A stretch of 64,000 nucleotides of DNA from Blastopirellula sediminis (GCF_020966755.1 NZ_JAJKFT010000002.1:779605-843604); one strand, 5' to 3'; positions 12,134-21,785 are shown, counted from the first letter of the stretch. Program-made: numbers and translations. The notes: a model not told the origin generated them from the letters alone.

Positions 12134-13291
12134 TTAGTTGGAGTATCGGCTCGCCTCCCTAACTGGCTTACGTTCTTCGTCACTGGAGGGCGCCAGCTTC
12201 GCAATCTTTCGCTCGACGATACGAAGACGATCTTGGTCTCCCAGCGATTTCAGAAAGCCCGCGTACTCGGTGAAGAACTCTATTCGTTGAGACCTTAGGC
12301 AGTCGCGATCGTCTTCCACCTTGGAAATCAGCAGTTCATAAAACCGGATCGCGTCGTTTGGCGCATTCATCGCTCTTTTTGCATCCGCCGCTTCGATGAA
12401 GAGCCGATAGTAGTCGCCTGTTTCTTCCGGCGCAGGCGCCGCGATTCCCTTCATCGCATAGATAAGCGCCAACTCATGTCGCTTGCTCTGATTGGCCGCA
12501 TGGGCGACCAACCGGGTCGTTTCGAAGAAAATCGGCGCTTCGCCCAGTTGCATTTTCACGACGAGGGCGACGGAACGCTCTCCGGCCTGGATCGCGTTCT
12601 CGTACTGCTCGCTTTGGGCATAGAGTCGCGTCAGCTCCACCTGCGTTTCGGAGTAGGTCCGAAATTCGGTCATGCCAGCCTTGGCCATGACGTCGGACGC
12701 GTAGCTGACAGCCTTGATTCCTTCTTCCAGGTCGCATCCTTTTCCAAGAATCGCGTGCGCCAAATCAATTCGACTCGTGACTGCTCTGAAGGAACCATCT
12801 CCGTAGAGCACCTCGCTCACGGCAATGCAACGACGTAGCAGCGCAATCGCCTGATCGTACTCTCCTTGCTCGGTAAGAGACTGTGCGAGGGCATGCTTCG
12901 TTTCCTCTTCAATAGCAAGTTCCTTCCATTTATCGGCGAATTCGACCGCCTTTTGCAAGTCGCGGGCGCAATATTCGATCTCCTCGAGCCCAAAGACCTT
13001 CCGTCTGTCAGCAAGATCGCGAGTCGCCACATACATTAATTTCAGACAGTTAAGCTGCCTCGCAAAGTCGTGCGTCTCTTTCGCCTCATTTAGCTTTTCG
13101 AAGAGGGGGCCTTGAATGGCCATCAAGAGAAACTCCTCGACCTCCGCTTCACTCACCTCTTCCTGAAGTTGCAGAGGATTGGCGGCGTTTTCGTTGACGC
13201 CGTCGATTTCGGCGAACGAATTCTGGCACTGGAACGACGCCACGAGACCAACGATGCATACCCAAACAAGGCGACGCGTTGAATGTCCCAA
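12134..13291 (-). CDS. Secreted TPR-like protein, paralogue 3
   Basis: A 385-residue protein, first in the tandem array in transcription order. The signal peptide is MGHSTRRLVWVCIVGLVASFQCQNSFA. TPR-like pairs include EYDQAIALLRRCIAVSEVLYGDGSFRAVTSRIDLAHAI and QYENAIQAGERSVALVV. It ends EASRYSN and lacks the FTGEK seen in the other two. It is the most divergent copy. The upstream 42-bp block at 13340-13381 is shared with paralogue 2. Function is unknown. Confidence 0.8.
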   Translation of the reverse strand: MGHSTRRLVWVCIVGLVASFQCQNSFAEIDGVNENAANPLQLQEEVSEAEVEEFLLMAIQGPLFEKLNEAKETHDFARQLNCLKLMYVATRDLADRRKVFGLEEIEYCARDLQKAVEFADKWKELAIEEETKHALAQSLTEQGEYDQAIALLRRCIAVSEVLYGDGSFRAVTSRIDLAHAILGKGCDLEEGIKAVSYASDVMAKAGMTEFRTYSETQVELTRLYAQSEQYENAIQAGERSVALVVKMQLGEAPIFFETTRLVAHAANQSKRHELALIYAMKGIAAPAPEETGDYYRLFIEAADAKRAMNAPNDAIRFYELLISKVEDDRDCLRSQRIEFFTEYAGFLKSLGDQDRLRIVERKIAKLAPSSDEERKPVREASRYSN

Positions 13292-13339
13292 GAGTTATTC
13301 CCCCAGATAAAACTCGACATAGCAGTCAGGATCATTTCA

Positions 13340-13381
13340 AAGCGGCAGCGCTTCGCAGCGGCACGATAGCTCGTTTTGCCG
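13340..13381. repeat. 42-bp upstream block shared by TPR paralogues, copy 2
   Basis: Identical to 12001-12042. It lies 49 nt upstream of the ATG of TPR paralogue 3 and probably contains the common promoter or leader element. Confidence 0.85.
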
Positions 13382-13439
13382 CCGGGGGTCAATCCCAAAC
13401 GAGGGGCCCGTCGCAGCGGGGAAGGGGCTCAATCGACAT

Positions 13440-13481
13440 GAAAAAAGCGGATGACGAATTACTTGCGACTCGTCATCCGCT
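13440..13481 (-). terminator. Terminator downstream of the DUF1552 gene
   Basis: The 12-bp stem AGCGGATGACGA/TCGTCATCCGCT (13446-13457 with 13470-13481) is followed on the minus strand by six T. It is about 65 nt beyond the DUF1552 stop. Confidence 0.88.
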
Positions 13482-13506
13482 GCTTCGTTTTATCAGCTAG
13501 CCAAAC

Positions 13507-13538
13507 GCATTCCCTTGCTTGCGCTGCGGGCTAGTGTT
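13507..13538. repeat. Family B 3'-end repeat
   Basis: Inverted-orientation copy of the CTAGCCCGCAGCGCAAGC repeat. It sits between the DUF1552 stop and its terminator, so it would be transcribed in the 3' UTR. Confidence 0.8.
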
Positions 13539-13546
13539 GGGGCTTT

Positions 13547-14950
13547 TTAGACTTCTGCGATCGTGCCGGTGCTGTCGGAGAAAGTTTCCGTTTCGACTCC
13601 CAGTCGCTGCAGCATGGTGACGTAGAGATTCGACAGCGGCTTGTCTTCGTGGCTCGTTTCGACTTGCCACGGTTCGCGACCGCCGGTCCAGGCGCCACCC
13701 TGCGGCTTGTTCGGGCCGTAGTTGAGGTATTGGCCATGCTTGAAGCCCATGTTCTTGCCGCCGGACAGCAGCAGCGGATAGTTCCGCGACAAGTGGAAGG
13801 CGCTCGAGGCCGAGCCGAACAGGCAGAGCGTGTTGTCGAGCATATTGCCGGCGCCATCCGGTTCCGGCGTCGATTTCAGCTTCTGGATGAAACGGCCATA
13901 CTCTTCGCTGATAAAAGCGCAGTAGATGCCGAAGTTCTTCCAGCCGTCCGGGTTCTTCGTGTTGTGGGTCAGCTGGTGGGTCAGATTGAAACCGACCGCA
14001 CGGGCCAGGTAATCGCTGGCGCCAACGCCGTTTTCACGGCCGAGCTGGTAAGTGGCGACGCGCGTCGAGTCGGTCTTGAACGCCAGGTAGATCAGCTCGA
14101 ACATCGTTTGCAGGTAGTTCCGCGGATCTTCCGGCGTGATGTCGAGCTGCAAATGATCGACGCTCACTTGCGGCAGCGGAATGTTGGCCCAGCGTTTCGC
14201 CTTTTCGACTTTCAGCTCGGTCTCGCGGACCGATTGCAGGTACTCGTCGAGCGTCCCCTGATCATGTTCCGACAGCATCGATCGCAGCGACTTGGCGTCA
14301 GCCAGCAGGTCGTCGAGCGAGCTTTGCGACAAGGCGAGTCGACGCGCGGCGTCGGCGTCATTCTTGACGAAGAGCATGTCGAAGATCCGCTTCGGCTTGT
14401 TCTCGGCCGGAATGGCGCGGCCGCTCCGGTTGAACGACATCGTCTGCGCCCCACGCGGCGTTCCGGTGCCGCCGTCGGTCGACATGACAAGCGACGAAAA
14501 GCGGGTTTGCTCGCCGACGTGTTCAGCAAACAGCTGGTCGAGCGAGATTGTGTTTTTGTACTCGCCCGACATCCCGGTGTTGGCGCCGGTCAGAAACTGG
14601 TCGGCGTTGGAGTGCCCATGCACGCTGCGTGCGAACGTGTGCGAGAAGCCCGACAGGATTGTCGTTTCGTCGCGCAGCGGTTCGAGCGGCGACAAACATT
14701 TGGTCAGCGTAAAGTCTTTGCCGCCCCCATGTGGGAACCAGGCCCAATCCTGGTACGAAGGGTCGTCGGCCAGCGGCATCGGCACGCCGTCGGGCAGATA
14801 GAAGGCGGCGAAGCGTTTGCGATCGCTCGGCTGGGCGGCGGCGCCGGCGACGGCCGACGAGAAGGACTCGAGCCACGGCAAAGCGAGTGCGATCCCTGCG
14901 CCGCGCAAGAAGCGACGACGGTCGAGCGAGGCGATATTTTGAATCATCAC
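13547..14950 (-). CDS. DUF1552 protein, Tat-exported
   Basis: A 467-residue protein. It begins with a twin-arginine signal (SLDRRRFLRGAGIALALPWLES), so it is exported folded, probably with a cofactor. Family landmarks are RKRFAAFYLPDGV, LSGFSHTFARSVHGHSNADQFLTG, and the late LDNTLCLFGSASSAFHLSRNYPLLLSGG, which gives a sulfatase/alkaline-phosphatase-like fold impression. It directly follows the DUF1592 multidomain gene (145-bp gap), the standard planctomycete pairing. The biochemical function of the pair is not established. It has been proposed to act in respiratory or polysaccharide-linked oxidation, but nothing in the sequence proves it. A second in-frame Met at 14947 is an equally possible start. 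Confidence 0.92.
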   Translation of the reverse strand: MMIQNIASLDRRRFLRGAGIALALPWLESFSSAVAGAAAQPSDRKRFAAFYLPDGVPMPLADDPSYQDWAWFPHGGGKDFTLTKCLSPLEPLRDETTILSGFSHTFARSVHGHSNADQFLTGANTGMSGEYKNTISLDQLFAEHVGEQTRFSSLVMSTDGGTGTPRGAQTMSFNRSGRAIPAENKPKRIFDMLFVKNDADAARRLALSQSSLDDLLADAKSLRSMLSEHDQGTLDEYLQSVRETELKVEKAKRWANIPLPQVSVDHLQLDITPEDPRNYLQTMFELIYLAFKTDSTRVATYQLGRENGVGASDYLARAVGFNLTHQLTHNTKNPDGWKNFGIYCAFISEEYGRFIQKLKSTPEPDGAGNMLDNTLCLFGSASSAFHLSRNYPLLLSGGKNMGFKHGQYLNYGPNKPQGGAWTGGREPWQVETSHEDKPLSNLYVTMLQRLGVETETFSDSTGTIAEV

Positions 14951-15095
14951 GGTAGTCCTTCTCAGTTCTGTGGATAGAACCGCGTCTTCGATCGGGGGTC
15001 GAAAACGCTCGGCCTGTTTTACTTGGCCTGGTTCGATATTCGGGTGAGACGTCGTGTCTCGCTTCGCTGCATGATTGGGGTAGGGGTGGCGAACG

Positions 15096-17777
15096 TTAGT
15101 TCGCTTGGAACAATTCGCTGGAGACGATCGCGGTGATCATCGTGCCGAGCCCGTCGCCGTGCTGGCGAACTTCGGCCGTAATCTGATCAACTTCCGCATG
15201 GTCTCCAAAGGTCATCGGTCGTCCGAGGGCGTAGGTGGTCAGCTTGTGGACCATCGCCCGGACGAACTGGTCTTGGCGGTTTTCGAGCAGGAATCGCTTC
15301 AGCCCGTCGACTCCTTCCAGCTTCTGCTGGTTGAACAGCAAGCTCGACGCGTCGACCGGTTGCCCTTGGACTTCGGTCCGGAAACCGCCGACCGCGTCAA
15401 AGTTTTCAAAGGCGATCCCCCACGGGTCGATCTTCGCATGGCACGAGTTGCACGCGGCCTGGTTGCGATGGTTCTCGATCCGCTGCTTCAGCGTCATCTT
15501 GGCGATATTCGGATCGGCCAGGTCGATCACCGGAACCGCAGCCGGCGGCGGCGGGGGAGGATCGTTCAGCAGGCTTTCGAGCATCCAGATGCCGCGCTTC
15601 AGCGGGTGCGAGTCTTTGCCGTCGGAGTTCATCGCCAGCAGACCGGCCTGCGTCATCAAACCGCCGCGGCGGCTATCGGCGTCTAGCGAAACCTTGCGGA
15701 AGTCATTGCCGGCGATCCCTTTCAGGCCGTAGTGCTTGGCCAGGCGTTCGTTCACCAGCACATAGTCGGCGTGGAGGAAATCGAGGACGCTGTCGTTCTC
15801 TTTGAGCACTTCGGTAAAGAAGGCGATCGGCTCTTCCTGCATCGCCGATTTCAACTCGGCGTCAAACTGCGGGTACACTTTTTTGTCGACGCTTAGATGT
15901 TCGAGCAGGTCCATGCCGAGCCATTGGTAGACGAACTGCTCGGCAAAGCGGCGAGCCCGCGGATCGCCGAGCATCCGTTCGACCTGCTGGCCCAGCACGT
16001 TCGGGTCACGCAGTTCGCCGCGCGACGCCAGTTCGATTAGCTCTTCATCGGGCACGCTGCACCAGAGGAACATCGCCAAACGAGTCGCCAGCTGATAGTC
16101 GTCGGTCGACTTCGCCTGATCGGTCTGCACGACGTAGAGAAACTGCGGCGAGGCGAGGACCGTCGAGAGGACTTCGATCATCGCGAATTGAAAATCTTCG
16201 CACTGCGGGCGAATCTTGGCGAACAGGTCGAGCTTGCGGTCGACTTCGGCCGGCGTCACCTGACGGCGCCAGGCGCGGGTCATGAACGATTCGAGCACTT
16301 CGCGGGCATAGGCCGGCTCGTCGCTCTTTTGATCGCTGTCGACAAAGATGTGGGTCTGCGACTGCGGCGGCCACTGGTGATAGACCGGAGCGGTCACTTC
16401 GACATAGTCGACCTGAATGTCTCCCTGCGAGACCGAGCTGTTAACCAGCTTCACGTATTCCGAAGGACTCGGCGTCTGTCCCATCTTCGTTTCGCCGCGA
16501 GCCGAGTTGCGGGGATAAACCTCGCTGAGCGGAACTTCAAATTCGTAGAACTCCGGCGCTTCGGGCGAAGCGGTGATCGGCAAATCGCGCTGGCTGATCT
16601 TGGTCGATGCGGCCGAGTTGTTGCTCGAATGCCAACCGAACTCCAGGCGGAGACTCGGCGTGTAGGTCGCGTCGGCCGCAGTGCGCGACGCGCGGACGCG
16701 AACTCGCAGCAAACCTTCGTCCGGAATCTTGTCCCCCAGCTCGACGATCAACTTCTGGCCGCGGGGGAGGATCGCCACATCTTGCGACACGGCCGGAACC
16801 TCCGGCAGCGTATCGGACGACTTCCAGGCGAACTTGGCGCCGTTGTAAGCCCAACCGATCGACTCGGTTTCGCCGGTCTCCAGATTCTTGAAGTGAGCGT
16901 TGCCGGGGCGAGCATGGAACTTCGCCGCCAACTTCTTCAGTTCCTCTTCCAACTTCTCTGGATTGTCTTTCTGCTCCTTGCGAAGCTTGTTGAGCTGCTT
17001 TTCATGACCGGCCCATTCTTTGACGGCCCGATCGTGGAACGAAATGCCCCAATAGATTGGCGCTGGTTGCTGGGGAGGCCCCATCGCCTTTTGCAAAGCG
17101 GCGCGGCTCAGATCGCGGAAGTAACCGAACTGGACCGTCGACATCGCCAACATCTCGGAGCTGTTCTGGAAACCATCCTCCGATACCGGCTCCGGCGGCA
17201 AGTCGCCGGCGAAGTCGTACGGCAAGCCCAACAAGTCTTGCAGGGCGTAGTTGAATTCGTAGCGGGTCAAACGGCGGAACGAGGTATGCTCTTCGCGAGC
17301 GCGACGCACGGTCGACGCATTCTGAATTTCGCCGGTGAGCCAATCGACCACTTTCGCACGCTCTTCATCCGCCAGTTCGCCAGCATCGGCCGGGGGCATT
17401 TCCCCTTTGCTGATTGCGGCGCGGATCTCTACCCACCAGTCGGTATCTTTGCCGCCCAGCAAATCGGGATCGAGCGTATCGATCCGCACGTTTCCTTCCT
17501 GCGTGTCTGGTCCGTGGCAATCGATGCACGACTGCGTCAGGATCGGCTGCACGTCGCGACGAAACGTATCGAGCTGGGGCTGAGGAGCTTCGCCGCCGGC
17601 AGGACGCGCGTGTTGGTGCTGATAGCTGGAACGCTGCGGGCCGGTCGCTTTGAGTTGTTCGAGCGTCAGGACTTGCGACTTGGCGTCAGCGCCATCTTTG
17701 CCGCTCGCGGCGCCAGGCATGCCGCACAACAGCGCAATCAGACCAATCGCCAAAGGCGTGGTTCTCGCTTGAATCAT
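15096..17777 (-). CDS. Planctomycete multidomain cytochrome-like protein (DUF1587-DUF1595-DUF1592-DUF1588-DUF1585)
   Basis: An 893-residue secreted protein with signal peptide (MIQARTTPLAIGLIALLCGMPGAASG). Order: cytochrome-c-like PSCyt domain with heme motif CIDCH (FRRDVQPILTQSCIDCHGPD); DUF1587 (FRRLTRYEFNYALQDLLGL); a central beta-rich region; DUF1595 (FMTRAWRRQVTPAEVDRKL); DUF1592 (LATRLAMFLWCSVPDEEL...VYQWLGM); DUF1588 with a second CxxCH (CNSCHAKIDPWG); DUF1585 (FVRAMVHKLTTYALGRPMTF). It is the first gene of a two-gene operon with the DUF1552 protein. It is predicted periplasmic and to bind two hemes c. Physiological role is unknown. Confidence 0.93.
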   Translation of the reverse strand: MIQARTTPLAIGLIALLCGMPGAASGKDGADAKSQVLTLEQLKATGPQRSSYQHQHARPAGGEAPQPQLDTFRRDVQPILTQSCIDCHGPDTQEGNVRIDTLDPDLLGGKDTDWWVEIRAAISKGEMPPADAGELADEERAKVVDWLTGEIQNASTVRRAREEHTSFRRLTRYEFNYALQDLLGLPYDFAGDLPPEPVSEDGFQNSSEMLAMSTVQFGYFRDLSRAALQKAMGPPQQPAPIYWGISFHDRAVKEWAGHEKQLNKLRKEQKDNPEKLEEELKKLAAKFHARPGNAHFKNLETGETESIGWAYNGAKFAWKSSDTLPEVPAVSQDVAILPRGQKLIVELGDKIPDEGLLRVRVRASRTAADATYTPSLRLEFGWHSSNNSAASTKISQRDLPITASPEAPEFYEFEVPLSEVYPRNSARGETKMGQTPSPSEYVKLVNSSVSQGDIQVDYVEVTAPVYHQWPPQSQTHIFVDSDQKSDEPAYAREVLESFMTRAWRRQVTPAEVDRKLDLFAKIRPQCEDFQFAMIEVLSTVLASPQFLYVVQTDQAKSTDDYQLATRLAMFLWCSVPDEELIELASRGELRDPNVLGQQVERMLGDPRARRFAEQFVYQWLGMDLLEHLSVDKKVYPQFDAELKSAMQEEPIAFFTEVLKENDSVLDFLHADYVLVNERLAKHYGLKGIAGNDFRKVSLDADSRRGGLMTQAGLLAMNSDGKDSHPLKRGIWMLESLLNDPPPPPPAAVPVIDLADPNIAKMTLKQRIENHRNQAACNSCHAKIDPWGIAFENFDAVGGFRTEVQGQPVDASSLLFNQQKLEGVDGLKRFLLENRQDQFVRAMVHKLTTYALGRPMTFGDHAEVDQITAEVRQHGDGLGTMITAIVSSELFQAN

Positions 17778-18120
17778 TTCCGCTTCTCTGGTGGGACGCG
17801 TGAGGAACTCAGGGGTGTGCAGTGGGATGCATGAGTCTCAGGTGGGCTACTCAAGTATAACAACTCCCCCGCACATCGACTTCTCCAATTCTTCGGCCGA
17901 ATTGAGATTCTTATTCCCGCCAATCAAGAGATGAGAAGCGGGCGTCATCGAGCGCAGAATTGGCCTCTGCAGTGCGGGTAATCGAAAAAATTCAAAAACA
18001 AGATTCGCATTTCGGGGCAAAATGCGCCATGATCAATACGCACCTCCAAACGCGGCCAACCCCCGGCCGTCCCTTCCCAGCCCTCCGCTTGTCAATTGCA
18101 AATACTCAGGATTCGCTGAA
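17778..18120. other. 343-bp divergent intergenic region
   Basis: It lies between divergent genes (DUF1592 on minus, MFS on plus) and must hold both promoters. No repeat, RNA gene or operator was recognised. Confidence 0.5.
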
Positions 18121-19563
18121 ATGGCTGATCGAGTTGGTAGCGCGGAACCGCAAGAAGCGTCGCCGCATCCTTCCTCTGCAGATGAAACGACCCGCGAGAT
18201 GGCGGCCGAGTGCGCGCCGCATGGCGCCCCGGCAACCAAGATTCGTTACCAGGTCGTCGGTTGGCTGACGACCGCCGCGGCGCTTGCCTATCTCTGCCGC
18301 AATTCGATCGGCATCGCCGAAAGCCAGATTCGCGAAGACCTGGGGCTGACGCTCACGCAGTCGGGACACGTGATGGCGGCCTTCTTTTGGAGCTACGCCT
18401 TTCTGCAAGTTCCGACCGGCGCCTTCAGTCACAAGTACGGGACGCGCGTCGCGCTGCCGATCTTTGCGATCGCCTGGTCGATCACAACGCTGGCGACCGG
18501 CCTTGCGCCAGGACTGTGGTTGCTGATCGCCGCGCAACTTTTCATGGGAGTCGCGCAGGCCGGGATCTTTCCCGCGTCGACCAATACCATCAACTACTGG
18601 ATGCCGATGTCGCAGCGATCAATCGGTTGCGGGGTTCTCGCGGCCGGGATGCAAGTTGGCGCCATCGCCGCCAGCATCTTGATGGGCGTGCTGCTCGGCG
18701 TGATCGGTTGGCGGTGGAGCTTCGCGTTGATTTCGCCTTTGGGAATTGTGTGGGCGATTGATTTCTACCACCGCTTCCGTAACCGCCCCGAACAAGCGCC
18801 GACGGTGAACGCGGCCGAACGAGAACTGATCGTCGCCGATCGTCCTCGCCAACAAATTTTGGCGGCGGCCGCTGATGACGCCGGACCGACCGATTGGTGG
18901 GCGGTGCTCACGCATCCTGGTCTTTGGTTGATTCATGGCCAGCAGATTTGTCGCGCCGCCGGCTACATGTTTTTCGCCAGCTGGTTTCCGACCTTCTTGC
19001 AAGAGACGCGCGGCGTCTCGATCGCGCAGTCAGGCTACATGCAAAGCGTCGTGCTGCTCGGTGCGCTACTAGGCGGCTTGGCTGGCGGCGTGTTGACCGA
19101 CTGGATCTGGCGCCGCACCGGCAATCTCTGGCTTAGCCGCAGCGGCGTGGGAGCGGCGGCGCTCGGCGGCTGTGCGATTTTGATTTTGTGCAGTTGGTTC
19201 GCTCAAGATGCGACCGTTGCGATCGGACTGCTGACGGTCGGCGTCTTTTTCGCTCAATTGGCCGGCCCGGCGATGTTCGCCGCGGTGATCGACATCAGCG
19301 GATCGCGCGTGGCGCAGATTTTGGGAGCGGTCAACATGACCGGCAATCTGGCGGTGGCCGTTTGCCCGATCATGGTCGGCTTTTTGTTCGAACGAACCGC
19401 CAACTGGAATCTCGTGCTGATCGTCTTCGCCGTGATCTACCTGTTCGGAGCAATTTGCTGGGCGCTGGTCGATCCGCGGTTTGGAATTTTTAACAAAGGG
19501 GAAGAGCAGGAAGAAGCGCCCAACTCGATCCGCGGGGCGCAAGTCGCTACCGCGAAGGAGTAA
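18121..19563 (+). CDS. MFS transporter, anion:cation symporter-like
   Basis: A 480-residue protein with about 12 membrane helices. The segment SQIREDLGLTLTQSGHVMAAFFWSYAFLQVPTGAFSHKYGTR contains the MFS loop 2-3 region and is typical of the ACS family (hexuronate, glucarate, phthalate and sialic-acid carriers). Start at MADRVGS (18121) is chosen. An in-frame upstream Met at 18022 and a later one at 18199 are alternatives, because the first 60 residues are polar and unconserved in type. Substrate is not determinable. It has no partner catabolic genes next to it. Confidence 0.88.
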   Translation: MADRVGSAEPQEASPHPSSADETTREMAAECAPHGAPATKIRYQVVGWLTTAAALAYLCRNSIGIAESQIREDLGLTLTQSGHVMAAFFWSYAFLQVPTGAFSHKYGTRVALPIFAIAWSITTLATGLAPGLWLLIAAQLFMGVAQAGIFPASTNTINYWMPMSQRSIGCGVLAAGMQVGAIAASILMGVLLGVIGWRWSFALISPLGIVWAIDFYHRFRNRPEQAPTVNAAERELIVADRPRQQILAAAADDAGPTDWWAVLTHPGLWLIHGQQICRAAGYMFFASWFPTFLQETRGVSIAQSGYMQSVVLLGALLGGLAGGVLTDWIWRRTGNLWLSRSGVGAAALGGCAILILCSWFAQDATVAIGLLTVGVFFAQLAGPAMFAAVIDISGSRVAQILGAVNMTGNLAVAVCPIMVGFLFERTANWNLVLIVFAVIYLFGAICWALVDPRFGIFNKGEEQEEAPNSIRGAQVATAKE

Positions 19564-19582
19564 CTCCCTTGCTCGGCGACCG

Positions 19583-20299
19583 CTATTCGCCAGGGGAGGT
19601 AAGCTCCTGTTGCAGTTGCCGCTCCTGAAACTGCTGCAGTTCCCGTAACTCCTGCGGCGGTGAAATCGGCGTCATCGAGACGTCATCCAGAATCGGCCCG
19701 CACATCGACTCGGTCAGGCTTTGAAACTTCAGTCGCGAGACGTCGCCGCTCGCTTTGACTTTGTATTTGTAATAGTGCCAGTTCACATGCTCAAAGTCGT
19801 CGCCGGCGACGTCAAACTGCAACTCGTCGAGCAATTCGCCGTCGAAGTAGACGCGTAGCTTTTTGATGGTCGGCTGATCAGCCGGTTCTGGATTGCCGGA
19901 CGCCGCAAAGCGCAGCAGATACCAGGCGCCTTTTTCGGTCCGCACGTCCTGGTAAATCGTCCCGGGTGCGGCATGCGCGCCGCTGAGATCAAGCGACTGC
20001 TTTCCTTTGCGGGCTTCCCAATAGTTGCCGACAATGTCGACCGTTCCGCTTTCAATAACCCAGCCGTGCGGCATGGCGCCGTAACTGGAGAAAACCTGAT
20101 AGGGGCCCGAGATCACCGGCTCTTCAAAACTGCCGCCGATCAATTCACCCGCTGGCGGCTGCGGCGTGTTGGGCATCGGGCCCGACCAGCAGATGAGCGG
20201 GTTCTGCTCCAGCGGAACTGCGCTGGAGACGATTTCTTCCGCCAGGGCCGACGTCCCTAGACTTGCGATGATTCCCAAGATCAGTAGCGTCCGAAACAT
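19583..20299 (-). CDS. Secreted DUF642/choice-of-anchor-C-like protein
   Basis: A 238-residue protein with signal peptide MFRTLLILGIIASLGTSALA. The segment IGGSFEEPVISGPYQVFSS, followed by GWVIESGTVDIVGNYWEARKGKQSLDLSGAHAAPGTIYQDVRTE, matches the DUF642/galactose-binding-like fold (GSFE, GWxV..GxVDxxG, GxxSLDL). A second half VYFDGELLDELQFD completes the jelly roll. The C-terminus is Gln/Glu-rich and may be coiled. Proteins of this type are exported and often bind polysaccharide; the exact ligand is unknown. Confidence 0.75.
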   Translation of the reverse strand: MFRTLLILGIIASLGTSALAEEIVSSAVPLEQNPLICWSGPMPNTPQPPAGELIGGSFEEPVISGPYQVFSSYGAMPHGWVIESGTVDIVGNYWEARKGKQSLDLSGAHAAPGTIYQDVRTEKGAWYLLRFAASGNPEPADQPTIKKLRVYFDGELLDELQFDVAGDDFEHVNWHYYKYKVKASGDVSRLKFQSLTESMCGPILDDVSMTPISPPQELRELQQFQERQLQQELTSPGE

Positions 20300-20414
20300 G
20301 ATCGGCCTCCGCGGCGAAGGAAAGGAACAGTCCTACCACGGTAGACGACGGACCAATGGAAGCCGTTTTCGCGAAATCGAACTTTGCCAAGAATTTGGCG
20401 ACGGCTGCGGACGT

Positions 20415-20834
20415 TTACTTCAACGTCAAATCAAAGTTTGCGCTGGTCGATCCCTCTTTCGGCACGTCAAACGACAACTCCGATTGAGCGTTGTAACGAA
20501 CAGGAATCGTTTCGCGAGCGACGACATCTTGCGTTTCTGGGTCGAGTCGCTTGGTGGTAATCGCGACCAGATGCCGCCCGATCACGGCGCCATCAATGCC
20601 GTTGACCGTCTGCAGCTGAAAATGCCCATCCGCATCGGTCTGAGCCAACGAAGGGCGACCTGTATTGAGCGACTCCCCCTGCGGAGCGAACGCGACCGTC
20701 GCCCCTTCCAGCGGCCGCCCATTGACCGTCACCGTGCCGGAAACAGGCGCGTAATCAAAACCGCCCGTGTTAGGTTCACAACCGACAACTGCCAACAATC
20801 CGGCGATCCAGAGACAACGAAGATAGGTATTCAT
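20415..20834 (-). CDS. Small Ig-like lipoprotein paired with DUF1559
   Basis: A 139-residue protein with lipobox VVGC (Cys near residue 19) after MNTYLRCLWIAGLLA. The domain reads PVSGTVTVNGRPLEGATVAFAPQGES...DADGHFQLQTVNG, a transthyretin/CarboxypepD_reg-like fold. It follows the DUF1559 gene by 51 bp on the same strand. A similar lipoprotein precedes the second DUF1559 gene at 38 kb. The pairing is widespread in planctomycetes; its function is not established. Confidence 0.85.
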   Translation of the reverse strand: MNTYLRCLWIAGLLAVVGCEPNTGGFDYAPVSGTVTVNGRPLEGATVAFAPQGESLNTGRPSLAQTDADGHFQLQTVNGIDGAVIGRHLVAITTKRLDPETQDVVARETIPVRYNAQSELSFDVPKEGSTSANFDLTLK

Positions 20835-20885
20835 TGGCGATTTCCTCGCAATATAAGTGATTCCAACTAGCGATCTCGAGGATCC

Positions 20886-21785
20886 TTACTCGTTAGGAAT
20901 CACCTGCCCGTCGTCTCGTTGGATCAAGTATTGATAAGCCGAGAGATTGATCGTCTCGGCATAGAACGAAACCGATCCGTCCGCTTTGGCGAAATTGGCT
21001 CCCCCGGGATGAAGCGAATAGGCGAGCGCCCAGTTATTGGTGGAGTTGATCCCACTTGTGACGTCGGTCGCACTCCCCGGACCTCGACCGATGCAGGAAT
21101 AAGGTTGTCCCCCCGAGCCTTCGCCGTTGCGATAACCGACCCAGAGACCGGCATTGTAGCTGATAGAACCGACGGTGGTTCCGCTTCGCTCGCCGAACAG
21201 GATGGTGTTCGAGGTTCCGTCGACAACGTCTCGAAACTTGACCGCGCTGTCGCCAGTGAACATCCCTCGATTAGCGGAGGTCCGATAGTAGACGGCGCTC
21301 ATCGGCTTATTTCCAAACGAGGCGATATAATTCGACGTACCGCTGTTTCCCATCTTGGTGTTGATCGGGCCGATCACGTCGGTGGGACAAACAAAACCAT
21401 TGATCGGGATCCTCGGAATCAATCCGTTCGGATTTCCTCCCGACGGTGCGCTTACCCACTGCCAGCCAAAGTCGATCTGATCATGAATCGCCGTTTGCTC
21501 GATGAAGGGCAAGAGAAATGTCCCCCATCCCCAATAGTTGCCGTTGACGAACTGCGATCCGGTGACCTTCACCCAGCCCGAAGGGAAGCTGCCATGCGTA
21601 TCGTGATAGTTGTGCGTCGCCAGTGCGAGTTGCTTCAGGTTGTTGGTGCAAGCCATCCGCCGCGCCGCTTCGCGCGCTTGCTGGACGGCGGGCAAGAGAA
21701 GTGCAATGAGCACGCCGATAATCGCGATCACCACCAATAGTTCGACTAACGTAAAAGCAGGGCGCGTTCTCACAGGACGTGACAT
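20886..21785 (-). CDS. DUF1559 pseudopilin-like protein
   Basis: A 299-residue protein with a type IV prepilin leader: a short basic segment, then AFTLVELLVVIAIIGVLIAL, with cleavage before Phe and Glu at +5. LPAVQQAREAARRMACTNNLKQLALATHNYH is the DUF1559 signature. The C-terminus SLHPGGANFAKADGSVSFYAE is the H-x9-DG motif. It is predicted to be processed by a prepilin peptidase and assembled or anchored at the cytoplasmic membrane. It starts a two-gene unit with the lipoprotein at 20415-20834. Confidence 0.93.
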   Translation of the reverse strand: MSRPVRTRPAFTLVELLVVIAIIGVLIALLLPAVQQAREAARRMACTNNLKQLALATHNYHDTHGSFPSGWVKVTGSQFVNGNYWGWGTFLLPFIEQTAIHDQIDFGWQWVSAPSGGNPNGLIPRIPINGFVCPTDVIGPINTKMGNSGTSNYIASFGNKPMSAVYYRTSANRGMFTGDSAVKFRDVVDGTSNTILFGERSGTTVGSISYNAGLWVGYRNGEGSGGQPYSCIGRGPGSATDVTSGINSTNNWALAYSLHPGGANFAKADGSVSFYAETINLSAYQYLIQRDDGQVIPNE

